Shown here: in pieces, positions 25,935 through 34,667 of the stretch
How the letters are laid out: the number at the start of each line of letters is the position of its first letter
Position numbering within the stretch: position 1 is the stretch's first letter
Source of the DNA: UBA6168 sp039819485
GTDB lineage: Bacteria; Bacteroidota; Bacteroidia; Chitinophagales; Saprospiraceae
DNA length: 64,000 bases
Assembly (NCBI GenBank): GCA_039819485.1
Contig: JBCBRY010000044.1
Span: forward strand, 1 to 64,000
Direction of reading: 5' to 3'
Notes under the pieces: generated by a model
Seen by the model: only the letters and a program-made list of their open reading frames with translations
What the model was told of the DNA's origin: nothing
Database searches by the model: none
Program-made: the position numbers and the translations under genes

Positions 25935-27062
25935 ATGTTCCAGCAACTTTTACCAACCTTTTTCTTTTCTTTTTTCACTTTCATCTCTCTTTTTAGCCAA
26001 CAAACCGTACTGGCTACGCTCATGCACGATGGCCTGGAAAGGGATTACAGGTTGTATATCCCTTCGGGTTATGATGCCGCCAACCCGGCACCATTGGTAT
26101 TTAATTTACACGGATTTGGCTCCAATGCAGAACAGCAGGAGAGCTATTCGGAAATGAACGAAGTGGCCGAAGTCAATAACTTCCTGACCTGCCATCCCAA
26201 CGGATTCGACAATGCCTGGAACGTGGGATGGACATTTGGCAGTACTGCCGACGACGTAGGTTTCATCAGTGCATTAGTTGATGAACTGGCGGCTAATTAT
26301 TCCATCAATTTAGCACGGGTTTATTCCTGCGGCATGTCTAACGGAGGGTACATGAGCTATCGACTGGCCAATGAATTAAACGATAAAATAGCAGCCGTTG
26401 CCTCAGTCACTGGCAGCATGGTACCCGGCTATGATTATGCACCGGGCAAACCAGTTCCCATTCTCCATATCCACGGCACAAGCGATGGCGTTGTTCCTTA
26501 TACTGGCTCAACTGGATTGGCCTATTCTGCCGTTGACGTCATTAATTTTTGGATCGAAAATAACGGTTGTGCAGCTTCGGCTGTTGTCACGGACATTGAA
26601 AACATCTCCCTCACAGATATGTGTACAGCTAAACGCTTTGATTACAACGATTGCAACAACTCAAGGGTGTCTTTAATCCAAATAACCGGCGGTGGCCATA
26701 CCTGGCCAGGGGCCTCCATCGATATCGGTATCACCAACCAGGACTTTAGTGCAAGTGAAGTTATTTGGCAATTTTTTAGTCAGTTTGATTTAAACGGCCC
26801 AACCAGTTCAATAGAAAAATTCGAGGAAAATAAAATAACTGTTTTTCCAAACCCAGCTCATGATTTCATCAATGTGAACACCAATGAACTATTCGTAAAT
26901 GGTGATTTTGAAATTTATAACAATTTCTCTCAAAAAATAAAATCAGGAAAAATAAACGGAAATAATTTCGAAATAAATACAGCTGATTTAATTCCGGGCA
27001 TCTATTATTTAACCGTAAAAGATTTAGGAAAATTTAGCCGGCAGGTTTTTGTGAAGAGATAG
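25935..27062 (+). CDS. Secreted CE1/PHB-depolymerase-like esterase with T9SS sorting domain
   Basis: A 375-residue secreted alpha/beta hydrolase of the LpqC/feruloyl-esterase group. After a signal peptide come the oxyanion region NLHGFGSNAEQQ, the nucleophile motif GMSNGG, the Asp in HGTSDGVVPY and the His in GGGHTWPG, so the triad is complete (about residues 35-285). The C-terminal 75 residues (VFPNPAHDFINV ... GIYYLTVKD ... FVKR) are a type A sorting domain that directs export by T9SS. It probably removes feruloyl, acetyl or similar ester groups from polymers; the actual substrate is unknown. Confidence 0.9.
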   Translation: MFQQLLPTFFFSFFTFISLFSQQTVLATLMHDGLERDYRLYIPSGYDAANPAPLVFNLHGFGSNAEQQESYSEMNEVAEVNNFLTCHPNGFDNAWNVGWTFGSTADDVGFISALVDELAANYSINLARVYSCGMSNGGYMSYRLANELNDKIAAVASVTGSMVPGYDYAPGKPVPILHIHGTSDGVVPYTGSTGLAYSAVDVINFWIENNGCAASAVVTDIENISLTDMCTAKRFDYNDCNNSRVSLIQITGGGHTWPGASIDIGITNQDFSASEVIWQFFSQFDLNGPTSSIEKFEENKITVFPNPAHDFINVNTNELFVNGDFEIYNNFSQKIKSGKINGNNFEINTADLIPGIYYLTVKDLGKFSRQVFVKR

Positions 27063-27067
27063 ACCGG

Positions 27068-27270
27068 TCAGACCGCTGTGCTGTCGGGGGTCAGACCGCT
27101 GTGCTGTCGGGGGTCAGACCGCTGTGCTGTCGGGGGTCAGACCGCTGCGCTGTCAGGGGTCAGACCGCTGCGCTGTCGGGGGTCAGATCGTTTATGTTGC
27201 ACTAAAACCAGCCCGTCTGACCTCTGGCAGTGAAACGATCTGACCCCTGACAGTGAAACGGTCTAACCTC
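27068..27270. repeat. Five-copy 23-bp tandem repeat forming an inverted repeat
   Basis: Five consecutive 23-bp units (tcagaccgctgtgctgtcgg plus ggg, with two base changes in later copies) occupy 27068-27182. The right part (about 27213-27270; tctgacctctggcag, tgacccctgacagtgaaac) is the imperfect complement of the unit, giving a large hairpin after the esterase stop. There are no spacers, so this is not CRISPR. It is a tandem-repeat form of the intergenic inverted-repeat family. Confidence 0.9.
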
Positions 27271-27283
27271 TGCCCCTGCCCCC

Positions 27284-27321
27284 TAAAAAAATAAAACCAT
27301 CCCGAAAATTCATCGGAATGG
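27284..27321 (-). terminator. Intrinsic terminator of the sigma / DUF4097 operon
   Basis: On the - strand ccattccga pairs with tcgggatgg (one G-U pair; 27297-27321) and is followed by ttttattttttt. This is a standard intrinsic terminator for the operon ending at 27419. Confidence 0.8.
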
Positions 27322-27364
27322 TCTAAATTGAATTAGTATGAAATGTATCTTGGTGGAGGGTTCA

Positions 27365-27420
27365 AGGTAGAAGGTAGTGAGACGATCCGTCTTTCTACCT
27401 TCTACTCTCTACCTTCTACT
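27365..27420. repeat. Inverted repeat at the end of the DUF4097-like gene
   Basis: aggtagaaggtagtgagacg (27365-27384) pairs with the right arm (27388-27420) made of reiterated ctaccttctac. The right arm reaches the stop codon of the - strand gene. The same words occur in the repeat at 40105. Confidence 0.85.
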
Positions 27421-28627
27421 ATTCTTTATAGCGAACCCGCAAGCCACCATAGTCCAAGGTAGCTTTGATTGTACTGCGGGCACCTTTTGTACCTACGTAG
27501 CCTTTAACATCATGCGAGGTGCCTTTGTCTTTTTCGTAGGTAACATTCATTTCTGCAGGATAGCCAATGCCGGCATAACTTGTAGCACCATCGAGGGTAA
27601 AACTGGCACCGGGTTCCACATAGATTTTGAAGTCAGAGTATTTCCCGTCCAGCACGACCTCAGAGAAGCCCTTGGCCAGTTCACCAATTTTCAGCCCACC
27701 GTACTCGATGGAGAAATCGGCTCCATCACTTAAGTTTTCCACCTTATAGTCGGTGTAGCGTGAATTGGCAATAACCGTTTCTACCTCGCCAATCTCGACA
27801 TTGCCATAGCGGCTTTCTACATTGAAGCGGTTGATGCTGCCCATATTGAACTGGTCGTACCTGGAATCGGCTTTGATCGTTGCCCCGTTGTCGATATAAA
27901 TTTTTGAATACTTTGTATCAAAATTGATGTCCTGTGCATCGTTAAAATTAATCTTACTGTATGAAATGGCCGCCGAAACATCCCTCGCTTTTACCACCGT
28001 TCCGTTGCCGTAACCGAGGTACACTTTCAAGTCACCTCCGACGCCTTCCAACTGGAAATCACCGTATTTCACTTCTACATCTGCGCTGCCGTTGATGGCA
28101 GCGACGGTAGAATTGCCATATTTGTTTTCCAGGTTCAGATTGCAGCTTTCTGGCATGTAGACCTCATAGTTCACCTGAAATTCCGTTTTCTTTTTACCAC
28201 CCCAGCTTCCACTGTCCCACCAACTGTTCTTTGATTCAATGTTGGTTTCTGCTTTAACAAAATCATCATCATTGCTAAAGTCGATGGTAATGCGGTCAAA
28301 TACATCCTGTGCGGCTGATTCACTGCGAGCGTCCACGACGATGGTCACGTCAATTTTCACCCGGTTGCGCTCCCAGGTATTCACTTCTACCTTTCCGTAT
28401 TTATTGGTCAAATCAACCATGCCGGTAGGGTTGATGGGAAATTCCTTTTTAGTTGTTTTGGTATATTCCTGTACCTCTTGCGGAGGTTGTTCCTGTTGTA
28501 CTGGTTTGGGCTGGAGACCGGTAGGGTTCTCTGCGAAACAAGCAAATGGAACCATGAGCAGCCCTGCTATCAAGGCGCTCCCTAAGGTCAAAAGGCGCAA
28601 GCGCCGATTTTTAAATACTAACTTCAT
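27419..28627 (-). CDS. Exported DUF4097-like repetitive beta protein
   Basis: A 402-residue exported protein with a signal peptide ending near FACFAEN. The body (about residues 60-400) consists of short repeating beta units with KYGKVEV, KYGNSTV, KYGDFQL, RYGNVEI and similar, the pattern of DUF4097/adhesin-like parallel beta-helices. Its start overlaps the anti-sigma-like gene by 17 bases, so the two are translationally linked. Such proteins are frequent partners of ECF sigma/anti-sigma pairs in Bacteroidota; the function is unknown. Confidence 0.75.
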   Translation of the reverse strand: MKLVFKNRRLRLLTLGSALIAGLLMVPFACFAENPTGLQPKPVQQEQPPQEVQEYTKTTKKEFPINPTGMVDLTNKYGKVEVNTWERNRVKIDVTIVVDARSESAAQDVFDRITIDFSNDDDFVKAETNIESKNSWWDSGSWGGKKKTEFQVNYEVYMPESCNLNLENKYGNSTVAAINGSADVEVKYGDFQLEGVGGDLKVYLGYGNGTVVKARDVSAAISYSKINFNDAQDINFDTKYSKIYIDNGATIKADSRYDQFNMGSINRFNVESRYGNVEIGEVETVIANSRYTDYKVENLSDGADFSIEYGGLKIGELAKGFSEVVLDGKYSDFKIYVEPGASFTLDGATSYAGIGYPAEMNVTYEKDKGTSHDVKGYVGTKGARSTIKATLDYGGLRVRYKE

Positions 28628-29147
28628 TTTCTTCAGTTTTTAAATTTGTTTGTCCGGTTGTCTGAACTTTTTCCAATACTTGTTCAAGAATGTCAATTTT
28701 TGTTTGGTAGTTGTTGATCATGGCCTCGATGACATGGTCTTCAGCTCCTTCCGGTGCATTTTTCAGTTCATTTTTAAGTTCTTCATAAATAGCATCCAGC
28801 TCTTTGAAATCAGCTTTTACAAAACCATCCTGACGGTAATTGGCCAGCTGGGCCATTTTGTCCTGAATCTGGATATTGTAAAAACGTTCCATCTCAGCAT
28901 GTTCTGGAGAAATGTCGGCCAATGACCGGGCCTCAGCATTGGCACTTCCTGCATAAAAGCCGATGGCACAGGCAGTGATGGCGAGTATTGCGACTGCTGC
29001 TATTGCTCGCAGCCGTTTGATCCAGACAATACGGGGCTGCGGCCGTTTGTCCAGTTGCCGGTCGATCTTTGCCCATACGTCGAGGCTGGGCACTTCCGTA
29101 TCGAAAGCTGACCGGTTTTCTCTGATAAAATTTTCTAATTGATTCAT
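28611..29147 (-). CDS. Probable anti-sigma factor, single-pass membrane protein
   Basis: A 178-residue protein with a cytoplasmic N-terminus (about residues 1-45; PSLDVWAKIDRQL is typical of anti-sigma-like proteins in this phylum), one transmembrane helix (about 47-67) and a periplasmic coiled-coil tail (about 80-165). It lies directly downstream of the ECF sigma gene, which supports an anti-sigma role. It lacks a recognisable zinc-binding HxxxCxxC motif, so it would be a non-zinc type. Confidence 0.7.
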   Translation of the reverse strand: MNQLENFIRENRSAFDTEVPSLDVWAKIDRQLDKRPQPRIVWIKRLRAIAAVAILAITACAIGFYAGSANAEARSLADISPEHAEMERFYNIQIQDKMAQLANYRQDGFVKADFKELDAIYEELKNELKNAPEGAEDHVIEAMINNYQTKIDILEQVLEKVQTTGQTNLKTEENEVSI

Positions 29148-29162
29148 CTTCAGTTTAAAAAA

Positions 29163-29238
29163 GCAATGAGTGAATAAGTGAATGAAAGAATGATTGAATA
29201 TGCTTTCATTTGCTCATTCCATCATTCACTCATTCTAT
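29163..29238. repeat. Inverted repeat between the sigma and anti-sigma genes
   Basis: The left arm (29163-29199; aatgagtgaataagtgaatg and following) pairs with the right arm (29206-29238; attccatcattcactcattc). The right arm includes the stop codon of the sigma gene, so the repeat overlaps coding sequence by a few codons. Confidence 0.85.
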
Positions 29239-29778
29239 CCTCAGTTTTTGACCTTCGAGCAGGTCTCTCAGTTTTTTCTTGGCCCGGCTGAACTGCGACT
29301 TGGAAGTAGCTTCTGTAATTCCCAGGATGCTACCAATTTCCTGATGGTCATAGCCTTCAAATAAATAGAGGCTAAAGACGACACGGTAACCGTCAGGCAG
29401 TTTTCGAATGGCACCGTTGATGGCATCCACGTTGATGGTGTGCCGATCCAGTGGCAAGTCATCGGCTACCTGGAGAAAACTATCGTCAAGGCTTGTGATT
29501 TGCAGCCGCCGTTTTTTCAAAAAGTTGATACAGTTATTTACCACAATCCGCTTGATCCACGCCCCGATGGACGATTCGTAGCGGAAACTGTTCATTTTAG
29601 TAAAAACATCAACAAAGGATTGTTGCAGGAGGTCTTCAGCATCCAGGTCATCGTTGACCATGCGCAAACATATATTATACATGGCCTGGGAATAAAGCCT
29701 GTAAAGATCAAATTGCGCTTTGCGGTCGCCCCGCATGCACTTTTCAACAATTTTCCTGTGGGTACTTCCGTAGTCCAA
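29230..29778 (-). CDS. ECF-type RNA polymerase sigma factor
   Basis: A 182-residue sigma-70 family ECF factor. Region 2 (about residues 20-90; YNICLRMVNDDLDAEDLLQQ, FVDVFTKMNSF) and region 4 (about 120-175; LPDGYRVVFSLYLFEGYDHQ, then EIGSILGITEATSKSQFSRAK) are complete. The reading frame has no ATG near its start; an upstream in-frame TAA leaves TTG at 29778 as the best start. It heads a three-gene unit with the anti-sigma-like and DUF4097-like genes and probably autoregulates it. Confidence 0.92.
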   Translation of the reverse strand: MDYGSTHRKIVEKCMRGDRKAQFDLYRLYSQAMYNICLRMVNDDLDAEDLLQQSFVDVFTKMNSFRYESSIGAWIKRIVVNNCINFLKKRRLQITSLDDSFLQVADDLPLDRHTINVDAINGAIRKLPDGYRVVFSLYLFEGYDHQEIGSILGITEATSKSQFSRAKKKLRDLLEGQKLRIE

Positions 29779-29867
29779 ATCCTGTTGTGTTTTTCTTACA
29801 CTTATTGACAGTGTTCTGTTTTCAGGGTTGCACTCTTTAACGCAGGCGTTAAGATTTTATTAAAAAA

Positions 29868-29898
29868 AAGCGGGACAGTTTTGATCACTGCCCCGCTT
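29868..29898 (-). terminator. Intrinsic terminator of the Skp/OmpH genes
   Basis: On the - strand AAGCGGGGCAGT pairs with ACTGTCCCGCTT (one G-U pair) and is followed by a run of Ts. It lies 32 bases beyond the stop codon of the downstream OmpH gene. Confidence 0.88.
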
Positions 29899-29929
29899 CT
29901 TCTGTTTCTTTACATGAAACTCTCAGATT

Positions 29930-30445
29930 TTACAAGCTCATTTTTGCTTTTACCAACTCGGTCACATCAGCCGATTCGTCTGCATACAGGATGACACCTG
30001 CCTGCGTATCGAGGATGTAGGAATATCCTCCTTCCGCAGCAACTGCTTCGATTGCAGCATTCACTTTATCAAGTATGGGTTTCATACCATCGGACTGCTT
30101 TGTTGCCAGCTGTTTTTCCATATCGGCTCCCATAGCGTAGATGCTATCCTGCATAGCTTGTAACTCAGCCATTACCAATTCTTCTTCTTTAGGAGTCATT
30201 TCTCCGCGTTGTTTTTTCTGCACAGCCTCTTGTTCTTTCTTTTTGAACTTGGCCACTTCTGCTTCTCCTTTTTTCTTCAATTGTGTTTGAAAAGCTTCCA
30301 GTGTTGAATTCAGTTTTTTCATTTCTGCAAGTTCGCTCACCAAAAGGGCTGAATTTACATAGCCGATTTTCTGAGCTTGGACAACATCCGTAATGAGGAT
30401 AAAGGCTGCTGTCAGGATCAATGATTTGAACAATACTTTCATCAT
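29930..30445 (-). CDS. OmpH/Skp-family periplasmic chaperone, copy 1
   Basis: A 171-residue protein with a signal peptide ending in VVQAQ and a mature Skp-like fold: the N-terminal strand KIGYVNSALLV, a long Lys/Glu-rich coiled-coil (about residues 45-120), and the C-terminal GGYSYILDTQAGVILYAD. Skp proteins hold unfolded outer-membrane proteins during transit. It lies downstream of a second, diverged copy, a usual arrangement in this phylum. Start is one of two adjacent ATGs. Confidence 0.88.
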   Translation of the reverse strand: MMKVLFKSLILTAAFILITDVVQAQKIGYVNSALLVSELAEMKKLNSTLEAFQTQLKKKGEAEVAKFKKKEQEAVQKKQRGEMTPKEEELVMAELQAMQDSIYAMGADMEKQLATKQSDGMKPILDKVNAAIEAVAAEGGYSYILDTQAGVILYADESADVTELVKAKMSL

Positions 30446-30536
30446 AAGTTTAGTCTAAGTTTTATTTGTAAATTTTCATGATTTGCGCAGCACCGATCCA
30501 GTGCTTAACTCAAAAGGAGCGCAAAGTTAATGAAAT

Positions 30537-30630
30537 GGTTGGTTCTGGGAGGTTTTGGTTTCTGGTTTTTGGTTTTTGGTTTTTGGTTGATTCAAACCAT
30601 GAACCAGAAACCAAAAACCAGAAACCAACT
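30537..30630. repeat. Inverted repeat between the two OmpH genes
   Basis: The left arm (30537-30589) is built from four or five ggtttttggt/tttctggt words and pairs with the right arm (30601-30630; ccagaaaccaaaaacc type) across about 11 bases. The copy number differs between arms. Confidence 0.9.
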
Positions 30631-30631
30631 C

Positions 30632-31147
30632 TCAATTCTTCCTGATCTTATCGATCACATCGTTTGTCTTATCATATTCCGGGTTGGCGAAGATCATCCC
30701 GGCCGAGCCGCTGTTGTCGAAAATGAAATCATAGCCCCGGTCGTTTGCGTAATCCTGGATCGCTCCGTATACCCGGTCCTGGATGGGCTGTACCAGTTCT
30801 TTCCTTTTGTCGAAAAGCATTCCGTTGGGACCAAAGCGTTCTTTCTGCAATTCGCGTACTTTCTTTTCCATTTCCATGATCTCTTCTTCCTTGGCCCGAC
30901 GGGCATCGTCACTTAACAGTACTTGTTCGGCCTGGTAGCGATTATACTCTCCTTTGATTTTATCATACTCACCGGAAATCTCCGTGCGCCAGCGGGCGGC
31001 GAGTTCGTCGAGTTCCGTCTGTGCTTCCTGGTATTCTGCAATACTTTCAAGAATAGCCTCTACATTGACATAAGCGATACGCTGTGCGTTGGCCGTGAAG
31101 GCAAAACCGATCGTCAGGAGGAGTGCGAATAAGGTGTTTTTTACCAT
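30632..31147 (-). CDS. OmpH/Skp-family periplasmic chaperone, copy 2
   Basis: A 171-residue Skp-like protein with a signal peptide ending in TANAQ, then RIAYVNVEAIL, a long charged coiled coil (about residues 40-120; EEIMEMEKKVRELQKERFG) and a C-terminal DYANDRGYDFIFDNSGSAG. It is upstream of copy 1 and separated from it by 186 bases that contain an inverted repeat. Both copies have the same length but limited identity, indicating an old duplication. Confidence 0.88.
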   Translation of the reverse strand: MVKNTLFALLLTIGFAFTANAQRIAYVNVEAILESIAEYQEAQTELDELAARWRTEISGEYDKIKGEYNRYQAEQVLLSDDARRAKEEEIMEMEKKVRELQKERFGPNGMLFDKRKELVQPIQDRVYGAIQDYANDRGYDFIFDNSGSAGMIFANPEYDKTNDVIDKIRKN

Positions 31148-31569
31148 GATTTATGAGTTTTATTTTTTAAAGTTGCTGGAAACGAAGCGCTGTAAAAAAC
31201 GAGTTGCTGCTTCACTTCCAAGGTTTTTTCAATTTGCCGCCAAAATTAACTATTCCTCCACCATTCATAAGTTAAGACATGATTTTACGGCCAATGTTAC
31301 AAGGCCATTTCTTTAAGTATTTTTTAAAATCTATCATAATCAACTGAAAACAAACGGGTTAAGGACCATCTGGCCATTTCATGCAGCTCTACTTTAACGT
31401 TCGTTTAACGGAATTGAAACAAGGTTTAACAGGCATTAAAGAGCCTGGAGTTCGATAGCCATCAGTTCGTCAGTCCATCATTGTGGGAATTCGACAGCCG
31501 GGGATTTGCACCCTCGCAAGCACCACATCCAGGTTATTAAAAGTGCTTTTTGAAAAAATATATGCTCTT
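31148..31569. other. Noncoding gap
   Basis: No gene is supported in these 422 bases. Two related words (gttcgatagccat and attcgacagccgg, about 31450-31500) form a weak direct repeat. A tRNA-like stretch on the - strand near 31490-31520 was examined and not accepted. The promoter of the OmpH genes should be here but no clear box was seen. Confidence 0.4.
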
Positions 31570-33588
31570 CTATTGTCCCCTGTTACCGGGTGGCCCACCA
31601 CTCCCCGGATTCCTCGACGGCACTCCACCTCCGCCACTACTGCCACCCGGGGAGTCTGTACTCCGAACGATTATTTGCCGGTTGAAAGGTACTTCAGCAC
31701 TAACTTCCCAATTGGCCCGCACCTCTTCCAAGGTAGCCTCCTGCACTTTCTCTGGCTGGCGTTTATCATCATAACTTCCGGTTGTCCATCGGCCATCACC
31801 GTTCAGGTCTTCGATGATCTCAATGCGGTAGACATCGGGGAGCAAGAATTCCATTTTAGTTTCAAAGATAGAATCGCCTTTAACGTGAAAAGTGTCAACC
31901 ACTTCATCATTATTGGCCAAGAGGCGAATCAGATAAGTGGTATCAGGGCTAAAACCTGTAACCCGCAGTGTCAGTGACCCAAACTCGCTGGCCGAACCAG
32001 CGATCCATGCGCGTCGCAAGGTGTCGGTATTTTGTAATCCAAATATATCTGTCAGGCTACCAGGCAGAAATTCTGCCTCGTACCGGAGGCCTTCCTGCCA
32101 GGCAGCGTTGATATTGATTTTTCTGAAATTCACCGAATCGATGGAAAAACGGCCCGTAACTGCTGTTTTCAAAGAATCTTCGAGAAGGTTGGTCAACGTA
32201 TCATTGATGGCATACAACGGATGGTTGAAGAGCATGGTAAAATCACTGCCGGGCATCAAGATCGGCAAACGGGTCGGTGCTTTTCCTTTGGCCACTAATG
32301 CTGCCTTTTCAAAAAACTTATCCTTCAGGCCGCTTTTCACCTCTACTGTATCGACCACCGTGTCCCGTTTCACATATACATTAAAAGCCGCATCAGCCTC
32401 CATGGCGTACCATAAATAAATGGTATCTTTTTCCTGTTCCAAAAAAGTATATAGCCCAATGCTATCGTAAGTCACCTCCACCTTTTGCGGCTCCGTATTA
32501 AATGCCAATTTGACCTGCCCGTAAGTCCGGGCATCGTCATCCCGAAGATAAAGGGCAGGCTCTTCCTGAAACAAACGGAGCAGCAGCGGTTGGTCATTGA
32601 TGATTGCAGATTGTTGGTTGTTTAGGGAATCAGGAGGCAGGGAATCAATTTGGGCCGAATCTGCCGTCAGGGTGTCAATTACCAATGAATCAATTGTTAA
32701 CGAATCAAGCATCAATGAATCGGCTGGTGGTTGCAGGGATTTAGTTTTTACTTTTTCAACACCTTTTATATAGATGGCGGAATCCAAAAAAGCAATCTTT
32801 TCAGTCTCTGAATCGAAACGGTAATTGAGGTTGTTATCGTCCAATGCAACCGCCTTGAAGCGCCCCTCCTTGATATTCTCCACATTAAACTTCCCCTTCT
32901 CATCTGTTTTGGAAAAATAAAAAGGCCGTTCGGTGCGGAACACCGAATCTGCCAAATTTTCATAAAGCATAAACAAAACGTCCGCCACCGGCTCGGAAGT
33001 ACGCGCATCAATGATCGTCCCCTTCACCGACAGTGAATCAATATAGTCACCAGTGGAAAAAACAAAAACGACCTTCGCAACATTTCCCTCCGTCAAATCC
33101 TGAATGGCATCGCCAAAATTAATCACGTAAGTAGCACTGTCTCGCAGTGCTTCCCGCTCGTCGAATTTAAACTGAATGGTTTTCTTCCTCCTTTCTATGG
33201 TCGGCCGAAACTCCAATGGCGGCGAAACAACCACTTGGTTGAAGGCATCTTTCAGCTGCACCCACTCATTGAAAGCCAGTACAATATCCTTTTTTTCAAA
33301 ACGCACCTGCCGGTTTTGTGTAGAGTTTTCAAGATCGAGCTTTGGAGGATCTTCGTCTTTAGGGCCGCCTGTCGGTGCAATGGGATTGGCGCAGTTGGTC
33401 AGGAAGAGGGCGAGAAGGAAGCAGGCAAGTAAACGGGTTAGCGAGTAGGTTCTGCAAAGGATACCTCCCTCCGCCCCCTTCCAAAGGGGGAGATTAAACC
33501 GCGTTTCACCCGCCCTTTGGAGAGCCTGTACCGATTCGTCGGGAGGGCCGGGGGGAAGAATCCTTTGCATTATTTTTCGCATCATCAT
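31570..33588 (-). CDS. Ig-like-domain lipoprotein with a repeat-encoded N-terminal extension
   Basis: A 672-residue protein of the Bacteroidota Ig-like (Big_5 type) lipoprotein family. The lipobox LALFLTNC lies around residue 66, followed by NPIAPTGGPKDEDPPKL, an Ig-like domain (about 90-185; VLAFNEWVQLKDA, ATYVINFGDAI) and a long beta-rich region with a CNA-B-like insert (about 190-270). The signal sequence is preceded by about 45 extra residues (PPGPPDESVQALQRAG and following) encoded by a GC-rich inverted repeat. No other start codon lies between repeat and lipobox, so the extension seems genuine unless an unusual start is used. Confidence 0.8.
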   Translation of the reverse strand: MMMRKIMQRILPPGPPDESVQALQRAGETRFNLPLWKGAEGGILCRTYSLTRLLACFLLALFLTNCANPIAPTGGPKDEDPPKLDLENSTQNRQVRFEKKDIVLAFNEWVQLKDAFNQVVVSPPLEFRPTIERRKKTIQFKFDEREALRDSATYVINFGDAIQDLTEGNVAKVVFVFSTGDYIDSLSVKGTIIDARTSEPVADVLFMLYENLADSVFRTERPFYFSKTDEKGKFNVENIKEGRFKAVALDDNNLNYRFDSETEKIAFLDSAIYIKGVEKVKTKSLQPPADSLMLDSLTIDSLVIDTLTADSAQIDSLPPDSLNNQQSAIINDQPLLLRLFQEEPALYLRDDDARTYGQVKLAFNTEPQKVEVTYDSIGLYTFLEQEKDTIYLWYAMEADAAFNVYVKRDTVVDTVEVKSGLKDKFFEKAALVAKGKAPTRLPILMPGSDFTMLFNHPLYAINDTLTNLLEDSLKTAVTGRFSIDSVNFRKININAAWQEGLRYEAEFLPGSLTDIFGLQNTDTLRRAWIAGSASEFGSLTLRVTGFSPDTTYLIRLLANNDEVVDTFHVKGDSIFETKMEFLLPDVYRIEIIEDLNGDGRWTTGSYDDKRQPEKVQEATLEEVRANWEVSAEVPFNRQIIVRSTDSPGGSSGGGGVPSRNPGSGGPPGNRGQ
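33454..33568. repeat. GC-rich inverted repeat, copy 3, inside a coding region
   Basis: Outer arms gcaaaggat (33454-33462) and atcctttgc (33560-33568) flank a degenerate version of the GC-rich core (cctccctccgccccctt / gggagggccggggggaa). The loop has accgcgttt instead of accacgtt. It lies within the 5' end of the Ig-like lipoprotein gene and is translated. Confidence 0.75.
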
Positions 33589-33705
33589 TTAGCCTTTTTT
33601 CCTAAATGCCCAAAAAGCCCCCAAAGGTGCTGCATTTGCTGAAATTTAACAAAGGGAAAAAACGCAACCTTCCGCCGCCCGGCCCCGGAGTGAATTCGGA
33701 GTCAG

Positions 33706-34623
33706 CTATCCACCGTTTCGCATGGCTACATTTCGCGGATGAAAATTCAAAACTGTTTCTTTCAAGTAATCCGTATCAAGATGGGTATAAATCTCGGTAG
33801 TGGTGATGGATTCATGTCCAAGCATGTCCTGTACTGCTTTCAGGTCGGCGCCGCCCTCGATAAGATGAGTAGCGAATGAATGGCGAAAGGTGTGCGGGCT
33901 CACATTCTTCTCGATACCCGCCAATTTTGCCAAATCCTTGATCACGTAAAAGACCATGATGCGGCTGAGTTGTCCGCCCCGACGGTTGAGAAAAAGGATG
34001 TTTTCACAACCTTTCTTGATTTTTAAATGCCGGCGCACACCTTCCATATAAAAGCCGATGTGCTTGACGGCTTCTTCTCCGATGGGCACCAGGCGCTCTT
34101 TATCATTTTTACCCAATACTTTCACAAAGCCGATATTCAGAAAGAGGTTCGTGATACGCAGGTTGATAAGTTCCGTGACCCGCAGGCCGCAGGCATAAAG
34201 CGTTTCGATGATGGCCCGGTTACGGAGGCCGTGTGGTTCGCTGTGGTCGATGGCAGCCGTCATGCGCTGGATTTCGTCGTAAGTCAGCACTTCGGGTATT
34301 TTGCGGCTGAGGCGGGGCGTTTCCAATAATTCAGTTGGGTCGACAGTAATGATGTCCTCAATGAGCAAATATTTGTAAAAAGCTTTGATGCCGGAAATCA
34401 GCCGCGCCTGCGAGCGGATATCGAGTCCAAGTTCGTTGAGCCATTTGAGCATATCCTGCAGCAGGTCGAGGGAAATATTTTCGGGAGAGACAGTCAGTTC
34501 ATGAATGTCGAGGTACTCGACCAGCTTGCCGATGTCCCGCAGGTATGCCTCAATAGTATTGCCCGACATCGACCGTTCGAGCTGGAGGTATGCTTTAAAA
34601 CCGTTTAGGTAGGATGGCCACAT
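33706..34623 (-). CDS. xerD: Tyrosine recombinase XerD
   Basis: A 305-residue tyrosine recombinase for chromosome-dimer resolution. The SAM-like core-binding domain spans about residues 5-90. The catalytic domain has Arg148 (ACGLRVTEL), Lys172, His244 and Arg247 (HTFRHSFATHL), His270 (LGHESITTTEIY) and the nucleophile Tyr279. Length and motifs fit housekeeping XerD rather than a phage integrase, and no mobile element surrounds it. It is divergent from pheT. Confidence 0.93.
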   Translation of the reverse strand: MWPSYLNGFKAYLQLERSMSGNTIEAYLRDIGKLVEYLDIHELTVSPENISLDLLQDMLKWLNELGLDIRSQARLISGIKAFYKYLLIEDIITVDPTELLETPRLSRKIPEVLTYDEIQRMTAAIDHSEPHGLRNRAIIETLYACGLRVTELINLRITNLFLNIGFVKVLGKNDKERLVPIGEEAVKHIGFYMEGVRRHLKIKKGCENILFLNRRGGQLSRIMVFYVIKDLAKLAGIEKNVSPHTFRHSFATHLIEGGADLKAVQDMLGHESITTTEIYTHLDTDYLKETVLNFHPRNVAMRNGG

Positions 34624-34667
34624 GAGGTAAAGGTAGGACTTGTGAAGAAGCCAATCAAAAATCGTTA

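Noticed and set aside
27068..27182. Possible CRISPR array
   Set aside because: The 23-bp units are directly adjacent with no spacers, and no cas genes are present.
31480..31530. tRNA-like stretch on the - strand (gggtgcaaatccc)
   Set aside because: No matching acceptor stem, D-arm or anticodon arm could be fitted at the right distances.
33706..34623. Phage or integron integrase marking a mobile island
   Set aside because: Length and motifs fit housekeeping XerD and the neighbours are core genes.
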